Source: Cenococcum geophilum 1.58
Taxonomy: Eukaryota > Ascomycota > Dothideomycetes > Gloniales > Gloniaceae
DNA length: 64,000 bases
Reading direction: 5' to 3'
NCBI GenBank assembly: GCA_001692895.1
Contig: KV748203.1
Span: 402,330-466,329, forward strand
The position numbers and the translations under genes are program-made. Each line of letters opens with the position of its first letter. The first letter of the stretch is position 1. The notes under the pieces are model-generated. The model searched no databases. It was not told where the DNA came from and saw only the letters and a list, made by a program, of their open reading frames with translations. Positions 45,240 to 55,288 of the stretch are shown here, in pieces.

Positions 45240-48200
45240 ATTAGCGCTATAGCGTTTTACTTTAATATATACTAAAAGGATAATAAGGTCTTTACAATAA
45301 GCCTATATAAGATTAACCAAATTATTAATAATAGAGAGGAAAAGCTAGCTAAGGAAACCGATAAGGAACTAGTTAAACGCTTCCTTTTTACTATTTATAT
45401 AGATTATAAAAAATACATTCTTAAAAGTAGCCTTAGATAAGTTACCCCCTTATTAAACGTATAATTATAAGATTTAGTTAGAAGCTAATAACTTACTAGG
45501 TTATAGCCCCCTCTACTAATAATTAATGGATAAGCTAAAAGTAATAAAGTAGTACTTAATTAATAACCTAGATAAAGGGTTTATTAAGCTAAGTTAAGCT
45601 CCTTTTACTTCCCCTATCCTATTTATAAAAAAGCCTAATAGAGGCCTTTATTTTTGTATTAACTATTAAAAGCTAAACGCTATTACTTAAAAGGACTAGT
45701 ATCCTATTTCTTTAATTAATAAGACCCTTATATATTTAAGCTAGGTAAAGATTTTTACTAAACTTAATATCCGCTAAGCTTTCTACTAAATTAGGATAGA
45801 CCTTATATCTAAAGATTTAATAATATTTTATACCCGTTATAGTTTCTATAAATATAAAGTTTTTTTTAAACTAATAAACAGACTGGCTACGTACTAAAGG
45901 TATATAAATAACGTTCTTTTTAATTACCTTAATAAATTCTGTACGGCATACCTAGATAATATTCTTATATACTTAGATAACGAACTTAAGTATTAAGTTT
46001 ATATTAAGAAGGTCCTAGAAAGACTATAAAACGCGGGCTTATAAGTTAATATTAAGAAATACAAGTTTAGGGTAAAATGTATAAAATATTTTAGGATTAT
46101 CGTAACTATAAAAGAAATTAAGGTTAACCCTAAAAAGGTAGAGGTAATCTATAACTAGAAGCCCCTTTATATAGTAAAAGGAATCTAATCCTTTCTTAAT
46201 TTTTATAACTTCTACTACTAGTTTATCCGTAACTATAGAATTATAGTAAAACCCCTTATATGACTAACTAGGAAGGATACGCCTTTTATCTTTAATAATA
46301 ACTATATAGAATCCTTTAAAGAGATAAAGGATTAGCTTATCTCTTCCTTAATTCTTTATTACTATAACCCGGACCTTAAATTAATGCTAGAAATAGACGC
46401 TTCTAATAGGGTTATAGTAGGAATCCTATTACAGTTACATCTAAATAGTAAATAGTACCCTATTACCTTCTTCTTAAAAATAATAAACCTAGCTAAGTAT
46501 AACTATAAAGTACATAATAAAGAAATACTAGCTATTATTTAATTACTCTTCTAATAGCGCGTAGAGCTTAAAGGTATAAACTCTTAGATTAAGATATATA
46601 CAGATTATAAAGCCCTAAAGTACTTTATAACTATAAAGCAGCTTACTAAATAATAAGCCTAGTAGGCTAAAATACTTTTCTAATTCTTTTTTATAATTAT
46701 ATATTGTTCTAGTAAGTAAAACTTTAAGGCTAATATCTTAACCTAAAGAGAATAAGATATAGGACCCTAGGATAAGCTAAAGTCCTAATATCGGACTCGC
46801 GCCCTCCTCTATTTAGAATAGCTTAACCTATAGATTCTTAAGGAGCTAGACTCCTAGTAAAACAAGCTAGCACTAATAGAGGAGTCCTTAAATAAGCTAA
46901 TAGGGCTAGTTAACCGCCTCCTAACTATAAACCGCACGGCTGACGCCCTAAGGGCCCTCCGTAATTAAGCCGCGAAAAAAAAACCCTAATTTTAAAATGG
47001 AGGAAGAATTGCTTCTATACTAGGAGCGGCTTATAGTCCCTAATATTAATAATCTATAGATGGAACTAATCTATAAAGCTTATTACTAAGGCTCTATAGT
47101 ATACCCCGGTAAGAATAAAACCCATAAAATTATTAACTGCCGCTACTACTAGCTAAGAATAGTTGTGGATATTAATTAATATATATAGAACTGCGAGGAC
47201 TACTAAAGAGCTATAACCCTACGAGATAAAACCCTAGGACTACTTAAGCCACTTCTAATACTAGAGCGCCCTTAGTAGTATATCTTTATAGACTTTTATA
47301 AACTACCTATAGACCGTAACAGATATAATATAGTTATAGTTATAGTTAACCGCTTTAGCAAACGCCCGTTTTTAATTCCCTATTACAAAAACATTAATAC
47401 TAAAAATGTAGCCTAGCTATACGTTTATTACGTCTACTAAATTTACGGACTACTAAATACTATTATATCTAATTATAGGCCATAGTTTATATTAGCCTTT
47501 TAGAATAAGTTTACCTAAATCCTAGGCATTAAGCTAAAGCTTTTTATAGCTTACTACCCCTAAATAGGCGGTTAGACGGAGATTATAAATTAGTACCTAG
47601 ACTAGAGGCTTAGGCCCTTTATTAACTACTTCTAAAATAACTGGTCTAAACTACTACCCTTAATAGACTACGCCTAAGTAACCCTACCCTATAACTCTAT
47701 AGGGTTTGCCCTAATTTAGCTAAAAATAGGATACTTACCCCGTATAAGCTTTAACTAAAAAAGGTTAGAAGAACCCTAGATTATATAAGAAAAGCTATCC
47801 TATAGCGAGGCCTAATAGTACGCTAAACGCTTAGAGGAAGTTTAGATAGTAGCCTATAAGAACCTAGGAAAAGCCTAGAGATTAATAGAATAGTAGGTAA
47901 ATAAACACTGTTAAAAGCCTAACTTTGCCCCTAGTAATATAATCTAGGTTATAATAAGGAATTGGAAGACTAAATAACCTAGCTATAAGCTAGACTACTA
48001 AATAGTAGGGCCGTATAAGGTCCTTAAGAAGATAGGCAACTTATACAAGGTAAAGCTCCCGGATTTAATTAAGGTGCATCCTATCTTCTCGCTAGATAAT
48101 CTACGGAAAGCTATAAACAACCTATTACCTAGATAAAAGAATAAGCCTCTCCTACTAATTTAAGTAAATGGTAATAATAAATAGAAAGTTATTAAAATAT

Positions 48201-48450
48201 TAGCCTATAAAATAGTATAGGGAATATTAAAATACTATATTTAATAAAAGGGCTATAACCTAAACCTAACCTAGTACCTTATATAGAACTTTATAGGCTA
48301 CCCCTAGAAGCTTAAAGAGTTTTATAACTAATACCCTAATATACCTAGACCCCTAAAGTACCTAAATAAGTAAATAAAATACTAGTATAATAAAGATAAT
48401 AAGTTACTAGAGGAGTATAGGAATAAGAACGCCCTAAAGCCCTAATATAG
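45240..48450 (+). pseudogene. Element D pol remnant: RT, RNase H, integrase, chromodomain
   Basis: RT: SPILFIKKPNRGLYFCINYQ (about 45,613-45,672) and AYLDNILIYLDNELKY (about 45,947; the YVDD box is degraded). RNase H: LEIDASNRVIVGILLQ (about 46,388), YTDYKALKYF (about 46,597). Integrase: a zinc-binding start near 47,150 (NCEDYQRAITLRDKTLG), core with FIDFYKLPIDRNRYNIV (about 47,287) and SNYRPQFILAFQNKF (about 47,468). C-terminus: YKVLKKIGNLYKVKLPDL (about 48,016), and a chromodomain-like KVIKILAYKIVQGILKYYI (about 48,186) with KGYNLNLTQY. This is the most readable pol in the window, but it still has dozens of stops. Confidence 0.88.
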
Positions 48451-48504
48451 CTGTCTACCAAATTCTGCTATATTCTGCCGTTTTCTGCTAGTACCGTAAA
48501 GTTT

Positions 48505-48560
48505 TAAATATCTAGTAACTTTGACCGCCGGTTAAAGTTATCTAATTAGTTAGATCTATA
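48505..48560 (-). repeat. Shared hairpin module (copy in element D)
   Basis: The core arms AACTTTGACC / GGTTAAAGTT around GCC lie at 48,517-48,539, followed by ATCTAATTAGTTAGAT. This is the same block as in A, A' and B, in the orientation seen in B relative to pol. Confidence 0.7.
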
Positions 48561-48757
48561 CTAAAACTTTTAGCGGCTACTCTTTCTAACCTAGTACTTT
48601 TACTTAACCTATAATTGCCTTTTATACTTAGTCCGGACGCACTTATATCCCCTTTTTCTCCTTATCTTATATTTTATAATCTTATATTTTATAAGCCTAG
48701 TGCTATCCTATTTCTAACTAAGCCTAAGGGCAGGCTTTCTTTTAAAGAGGGGGGTAA

Positions 48758-48967
48758 TATAATGGCGCTATTGCACATTACCTGCCAAATTCTACTATAT
48801 TCTACTAACCTACGATTAGCTTGCCCAAAGCTAGCGCCTTAGCGGCTTACCCTATATATTTGTTTATATCGGTCCTAGCGACCCCTTTTCCTTCTCCTTA
48901 GCTTAGTATCTTTGTAATACAGCATTCTACAAGCTTTAGTTTAGAGGCATTTGTATAAGCCGTAACA
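48758..48967 (+). repeat. 3' LTR of element D
   Basis: It starts TATAATGGCGC right after the polypurine tract, matching the B LTR start TGTTACGGCAC, and ends AAGCCGTAACA, giving about 210 bp. Internal words match the B LTR weakly. No partner LTR is in the window. Confidence 0.7.
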
Positions 48968-49395
48968 CTATCTACGTTTAAAGCCATTATTAGCCATATA
49001 TATATAAGTAGTAGAGGTATATACGGTAATACTAGGGAAAACTGTCTTGGAATTGACAGCGTAAAAGTCGTATATAAAATTATATAGAAACGTCTTATAC
49101 CTAGCTATAAAAATTTTTTATATAAGATTGGCTAGAGACTTGAAATAGGATAGGGAAGGGAGCCTAAGAGGCGCTGCTATTCTTATTGTTGGGGTAGCGT
49201 TAGCTATTATTAGGATTGTATTAATTCTTTAAAACCTTAAAGTAGCACCCTTTTTATTAGCGGTCTGTTTATATATAGGCATTTTGTTATAAAAAGTAAG
49301 TCTTAAACACCCTGGTACTAGTATATTCTAATTCCAAATTTAAACAGTATTTCTTAGGATAGACTACTTATATTCTTATATATATATTAACATTT
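48968..49395. other. Degraded DNA without recognisable gene
   Basis: This stretch is AT-rich and moderately RIPped. No motif or ORF was recognised. Confidence 0.4.
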
Positions 49396-49620
49396 AATAG
49401 TTAAAGACTAAGCTATTATAGAATAACGTATAAGTTATATTAAAAGAGCCTTAATTATAACTTTAAGGGATTTAAAGAAATAACTAGCATATCTTAGTTC
49501 TAGTAAATAACTTTATAACGTTTAGATTACCAAGGATAAAGGTTTAAACTTAAGGAAAAAGATAGACCTTAAGTTAATCTAAAGTACCTGGCGTATTATA
49601 TATTATTATATATTATATAA
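49396..49620 (+). pseudogene. Fragment of a C-like gypsy element
   Basis: It aligns with 21,930-22,150 of element C; the shared words are gagccttaattataac, tatcttagt-c-agtaaat and ggtttaaacttaagg. It is an isolated scrap that marks the end of the transposon block. Confidence 0.65.
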
Positions 49621-49800
49621 CGTAGGTAATAGGGTTATAACAGTCGGCATAGTTATGACGGTCGGCTACTACCGCCTTCCTAATTAGGTTTACTGTGAGA
49701 ATGGTTTGGAATATCAAAATACTGCCCCCCTTTTGAGATAACGGGTAGCTCCTTTTCAATGACCATCTTACCTGTATTTTTACACCCACATACTTGCTAT
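49621..49800. other. Border between RIPped block and gene region
   Basis: CA and TG dinucleotides become normal from about 49,640. It contains a short repeat (agtcggcatagttatgac / acggtcggcta). No gene is seen. Confidence 0.5.
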
Positions 49801-50582
49801 CAGTGATGTCACTGGTTAGGTTACTTTATTGGATCGGTTCGGTTATACCAAAATTCAAAGCCTAACCGGTTAGACAATTTTATTGGCTTAATCTGGATCG
49901 GTTCTGAAGCTTTAGCGATAACCAGGTAACCAGGAACCAGTAAGGCCTTAGTGGTAAGGATTTGGGTAAGGGCGAACGTCACCTAAGGGAGCCAAGCCTC
50001 GTCTATTGGCTTAAAATTGCCGTGTAGCAACGCCCGAGTTAATCCGTTTGAGGCTTTGTAGATAATCAGATCAATTAGATATAGTTAATTTAATGGAGTT
50101 AATAAAGTTAAGGTAGTTATTCCTAACCGCGTTATCCCTATCGCGTCGCCTATATCACGTCGCCCATAACGCGTCACCTTTATTATTACTACCCTTACTA
50201 CTACCCTTATCGCGTTACCCTTATTACTGCCCATATACTGCCCTCATTGTTTTATAATTAATGACTAATCGTTGTTTAACACCGTGCCAAGACTCGCGAT
50301 AGTAAGTACGACGTTCTAATTTGCTTATTGATCGCTAATATCACTGCTGACGTCCTGCAAGCTTTATAGGATCTCTATATACTATTTCATTACTTTATAC
50401 AACTCCTCCGTACCTTCCTTAAGCACCTTTACCGCTTTATACACTATATTACTCCAAAATCTATATATTTTATCCGGTTGATCTGGTTTAACCGGTTACA
50501 TAACCGGTTAGTAGCCTAAATCCGAATTTTGGATCGGTTTTGGCCTCATTTTTGTAACCTAACCTAACCGCTGACATCACTG
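49801..50582. mobile_element. Non-autonomous hAT element, 782 bp
   Basis: The termini CAGTGATGTCACTGGTTAGG (left) and CAGTGATGTCAGCGGTTAGG (right, reverse complement) are inverted repeats with the CAGTG start usual for hAT transposons. The 8-bp target duplication CTTGCTAT is exact at 49,793-49,800 and 50,583-50,590. Inside there are repeats of GGATCGGTT and AACCGGTTA, and a CGCGTTACCC/ATTACTACCCTT-rich stretch at 50,120-50,250. It has no transposase, so it depends on one elsewhere. Confidence 0.92.
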
Positions 50583-50590
50583 CTTGCTAT

Positions 50591-51290
50591 GCCTTCCTTA
50601 CGACATACACGGTGAGCAATTAGGAAGCAAATGAGACAGTAGATGGATGAGAGAATTAAGTAGTAAATGCGACTCTTAGAACCTGTCTCAAGCTAAGATC
50701 GATCTAGGAAATTGTTGAAATAGACGATTAAGGGGAGTCAAAAATAGGAGCAAACTTAATGCTTGATAGAGTAAGAAGCATATATATATATACAAATAAT
50801 CAGGTGGCTAGTAAAAGCCACCCTATATTAGGCCCAGCCACCCGATTTTCAACAGAAATCAGTACATTACTAGAATAATCAATGCAATCAATCAGAATTA
50901 GATGGTGCGATTTCAAAATGCGCACAACACTGGAGAGCAATAACTGTCGCCCGACATGTGAGAAATGTAGGACGCGATTTTGTCGTTGTTTTGACTAACT
51001 TGGTGGGAGAAGTCTAACCTCTTAATTGAATGCGAGTTCCACGTCGCGGTTAATGTCTCATGTTGGGCCCGCTATATGCTACACATATTAGGAATTACGC
51101 TGCCCTCTGGTTCTCCCCACCGTCAGTGAAGTCTGTCTTAAGTTTCAGTCTACCCCAAAGAGTCCTCCAACTCTGCTGGTTAAGCAAACCAGGAAACTCT
51201 CTCCGATTTGCACACCGGACCAGATCCGGCAAGAGTTCTTGTGCTGGTGGCGCGGCTTCCGGATCATTGGTAGTCGGCTTCTAGGACAAG
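50591..51290. other. Intergenic DNA, no gene recognised
   Basis: This is unique sequence of normal composition downstream of the permease gene. An open stretch at 51,060-51,284 (+) has no ATG context or family I recognise. Confidence 0.5.
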
Positions 51291-53657
51291 TCAGCCACGC
51301 CTATTAGAAGCGGAAATGAAAAATACCATTGGATACTTAAATTTCCATCCTTGTCGGTGCTTTGTAACGCGCCCTTCTAAGTTGTTGGGGTTTATGGGGT
51401 TTTCAAAGTGGAAGTCCCAGCTAACCAGAAGTATGTATATCCCATATAGAAGGCCTAAGCTGCATACTAATAATACTATGATTGGGAGAAATTCGATTCG
51501 AGTTCTTCGAGGCGTGCCATCTGGAGTTTTGGTGCAGAAGCACAGCATTATGACGATGAATAAGTGGGAGCTAGTGAATAACACCACTGCGAACCAAGTC
51601 CACAAGAGCCGTAGGAAGTTCCATGGGGATATTTGAGGCTGGACACAAGGCCGGATGCTGGCATGTCCCGAGAATTCACAGATTAACGGCTGCTCCTCAG
51701 AATTACCAGGCCTCGGGAGGCCGCTAGATTCTCCATTTTCTCTAGAGTCTTCGTGTGTTGAATGCCCACTCAATTCTGCAAATTGTTGAGTTTCCGTGGC
51801 TTCGGTGGCTCCTGTTGGTCCTTCAGGTTGATCTGGCTCTGCTGGCTGTCTAGAATTCGATGGAGCTTCAGTCACTCTTTGCTCATCCAACTCCAGGTTC
51901 CTAGTAGTTCGAGCTTCTACAATGCCTTGGCCGTCGGCGTTGCCAATGAATTGATGCGTTGTAGCTATTGACTGATTTGCGTGTTCGGACTTGGGGATGG
52001 ACCAAAATGTAATTCCGAGAAGGACTGTTCCAAGGTTAATCAAACCGAGACGCTGCTTTGTATAGTGTGTTGCACGGCCCAGCTAAAACTTACTGCATAG
52101 CATGGAATGGCCAAAGAAGAATAGACATGTTGTGAAGAAAAGACCCTCCGGAAAGCCAGGGCGGATAGGGGTGAGTAATATCGCTACACAAGTTAAAGCT
52201 CCGTGGAGAAAGAGCGCCCCGCTTGGTGTCCCGTTTCCGTCCCATGCTGAGATACCGTACTCTGAACTCCCTTGAAAAATATCGTACTTAGGGAGTAATT
52301 TTTCCTTGGCAATTTGTCTTATGACTTCAACACGTTAGTTCAATTGATATGAATTACTAGTCTGCTTAGTCTCAATTACCTCTACTGTTAGTGAAGGTAA
52401 CGCCGATGACGCTACCCATTGCAGATAATGCGATAAATATGGATATTGCGAACGAGACCCAACCTGGTATATCCACGCCAAAGCACTAAAAAATGTGTCA
52501 GTATAGTGCTCGGACTGCAGGTCGGCGGAAGGAGCCCTGTTGGCAGAGACTTTACCGCCATGAGGCGTTCTTTATCAGAAATCGACTCAATTTCCAATAT
52601 TGCTAGCTTCAATCCACCTCGTTAGACTATCCCAACCCCATCAAAGCAACAGTACTTTACCATGAAGAGATTGAGGCAACAATAGGCCAGAGAAACCACA
52701 CTGACTCCCAACAAAGCCCCCTTCCTCAGATTCCTTATGCGAAGCTCGGAAAATTCATTCGTGTGAGTATCGCGGCCCCCATATATCTCCGAAGCCACAT
52801 AGTCTACCTGTTTTTAGTGGATACATCATCCAAGGCAGTCTTAATGTAGCTTACTTGCATTCTCCCACCCCGAGTAACAGTAAAGCACAAGTAAGATTGC
52901 TAGGGCGATGTCTAGAGTAGAACCTTCCTTCTCGAACGTTTTGGGTAACTCCGGGAACTCAGGTACTACATATCTCTGAAATGTGTATCCTACAGCACCT
53001 ACAAATACCAAGAGCACTATAAGTAAAACCTTTGCTGTGCCTAAGATTCTATTTGCCCATATGATAAAAGCAGGGCACCGATAAGAAATGAAACTGATCA
53101 CCACAATTAGAAGAGTGGCAATATACCTCACGAACCATGGATCTGGATGCTCGGCTTTCGCGGGAACAATAAATTGTGCAAAAGCCAATGAAGTACCAGC
53201 AGGTGGTGAGAAGGCAACGAAAAACCAGGCAAACAAGCACATAGAGATGATTGGTGGACGCGTTAGTGTCCTTGCAACCTTTAGAAAATGTTAGTTGGGG
53301 AAAGGATAGCCTAACTTTCAGAAACTGACGTAAATAAGTTCACCACCATTGAATGGCCAAACATCGCCATATCCAAGGTAGATGTAAATACTGGCACCTA
53401 GTCAGCCGGCTGGGAATAAGTGTGTTTAGGCGTATTTTAGAGAAAGTCTACCTGCAAAATGGGTATAAACTGCCAAAAATCCAGATCATCATGGCCACCA
53501 TTTTATTTCCGACGAGTCGTGCCACGAGAGGCGGGAAAATGAATATACCACAACCTATCATCTTATTGATGATAAGGCAGGTAACGTCCCACGTGTTGAT
53601 CGTTGAATTGTCAAGTGCGAGGCCCTGTTGCCCTGTTGGTTGACGTCTTCGGCACAT
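51291..53657 (-). CDS. APC-superfamily amino-acid permease (LAT / Mup1-like)
   Basis: This is a predicted plasma-membrane amino-acid transporter. Eight exons are proposed: 53,456-53,657, 53,330-53,397, 52,855-53,278, 52,661-52,803, 52,556-52,606, 52,380-52,485, 52,094-52,324 and 51,291-52,024. Together they give 652 residues with phases agreeing at every joint. Family signs: INKMIGCGIFIFPP in helix 1, GGELIYVARTLTRPP before helix 3, YSGWENANYVASEI after helix 6, and VIGVTFTNSRVIRQIAKEKLLP after helix 8. Known fungal Mup1-type proteins carry equivalents of each and import methionine or other amino acids. About ten helices end near residue 420. Then follows an acidic, Ser/Thr/Pro-rich hydrophilic stretch of about 115 residues and two more helices (FAVVLFTSSHLFIVIMLCF, FLPIIVLLVCSLGLLYGIY), which restores the usual twelve. 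The first intron needs a GC donor, the weakest point. The substrate is not determined. Confidence 0.82.
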
Positions 53658-55288
53658 TTTTCACGAGGCCGTACGGAAAGCTGCACAATCGTGGAATTCG
53701 AAGCGGCAAAGGGCACCACTATCTACAAAATCCAAACGTTAAGCGGACGAAAGACTAAGAAAACCGAGAGCTAACAGCGAGAGAGGGTAGAAAATATCCA
53801 GCTTAACACACTAAGATGGGGTGGGCTGAGGCTCTTCGAAAAAGACATGGCAGGACCAGCCCTTCCACACCATGGCTGTTGACGGCGGGGCAACAGCTGG
53901 AATCTGCTATCATGCAGCTCAAAGCCGCAGCTTTGGTCACATGGGTATAATCATGGCAGTGCATAAAGTCTTCAAGTCTCGCAGAGCGATGATGGAGAAT
54001 AATAGAACGGGAAGTGTGCCTTGCCTCCCTTGTCTTGATACTCACCGAAGGCCTCACACAGGCATATCGAGGCGATCATTCATCTCTAAAATACCAAAGC
54101 AATATTCGATACATTGGATAATCGGAAACAGATACATTACGACTTCCCAACCACTTCTCATATTACGGGATGGCACGGGTAGTTCAAACAATATCCAGCC
54201 GATACATAACCGATAGGAAAATACTATTCGACTGTCTTAAAGAATTGTTTCCGAACAATTTTGAAATCAAAGTTCGTTCATCATCATCTGTGCTCCGTTT
54301 ACAATACTAATTAAAAAGGAATGCAAGGACGATGAAGGATGGAGAGTTTCGGTGCCGCGAAAGTTATACAAAGTAAGGCTATGGTCTCGGGCCATTCTGC
54401 GTCGAAGGCTGACAAAAAACGTATTAAAACGAAGGATGAAATTGCGGAAATACAGGTTCGCTGCGAAAATGCACTCGGGGAACCAGGCTGAGCTGAGCTC
54501 GGAGGTGTGGATTAGTTTGAATGGTTTTGGCGAGCTTCTGCGGGCGCTTCTTCATATGGGCGGTTTGAGCGATGCAATGCAGAGAGAGGATGCTTTTTCA
54601 GTGATCTTGCCATCCCATATTTTGTTTCGGCACAGCGTAAAGGTGGGGGGCCAGACGGCCTCATTTGTCAGGTGAAACGCTCACCGTTCAGAATAGACTG
54701 GGATGTCATAGATATCACACGGACGGAAGCTCGGGTAGATTCAAGAGAAGGGTAGTATGAACAGCATGCACAGTGTGAACAGTATTGCCAGTGGGTTGAG
54801 GTCGCGTTTGGGTTGTAGCTTGAGTCTGGGCCGAAAGTTGAGCTTGGCTTTGCTAACCTATCCCAAAGAGGGCTGCACTTCAATAAGATAAAACGAAAAC
54901 AGTGAGCATGAAACGAACATGCAACAAGGGCTGCGATATGGAATCCGAAAACAACCCACCTGCCCAATCATTCCTGAAATAAAGCGCTAGGTGCCCTGCG
55001 GACACGCCGCAAGGACTCCGTTACGGCTGAGCCAGGTCATCGTCGGGCGCCCTCTACGCCGCCAACGAGAACTCCATCCTGGGGCAATCACTTAGTGAAA
55101 GACAGCTCATCGGCCTCCTCTCTTTACGCCTAACTTCGCCCTGCTACGTCTTTACCGGTGTGTTGATTCTGCCTCAGACTCACAACATTTGCCTTTATGT
55201 TTTTGCCCGTCGCCTTGAAGGCAGGTATAAGCATAACCGTCCGCTCGTAGACCATCCTGGTAATACAGGGCATTCACATTACGCGAGT
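53658..55288. other. Divergent promoter region between permease and CorA-like genes
   Basis: The two genes are transcribed away from each other from this 1.6-kb interval. Open stretches at 53,872-54,216, 54,352-54,675 (+) and 54,668-54,967 (-) exist, but none has a convincing start, splice pattern or family. One short ATG reading on + at about 54,339 (MESFGAAKVIQSKAM...) ends after some 50 codons and might be an upstream ORF or a small gene. Confidence 0.45.

Larger units (their letters stand above)
45225..48967 (+). mobile_element. Gypsy element D, 5'-truncated, with 3' LTR
   Basis: This is a Ty3/gypsy chromovirus remnant on the + strand that starts in the part before RT, after the TIR element, and runs to its 3' LTR. 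No left LTR or gag is present. The order RT, RNase H, integrase, chromodomain, hairpin module (about 48,505-48,560), polypurine tract (AAAGAGGGGGG, 48,744-48,754) and LTR is the same as in element B, its closest relative here. Confidence 0.88.

Noticed and set aside
49801..50582. AACCGGTTA repeats considered as a regulatory cluster
   Set aside because: They are internal repeats of a hAT element with exact 8-bp duplications, so a transposon explains them.
51316..51971. Two + strand open stretches opposite the permease last exon
   Set aside because: They are mirror readings of the permease exon, which has membrane helices and consistent splicing on the - strand.
53872..54216. 114-codon + strand stretch upstream of the permease
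   Set aside because: The text is not protein-like, no splice partner was found and it overlaps a probable promoter region.
54352..54675. 107-codon + strand stretch
   Set aside because: It starts at GTG rather than ATG. A nearby ATG reading in another frame ends after about 50 codons, and I found no splice that joins them convincingly.
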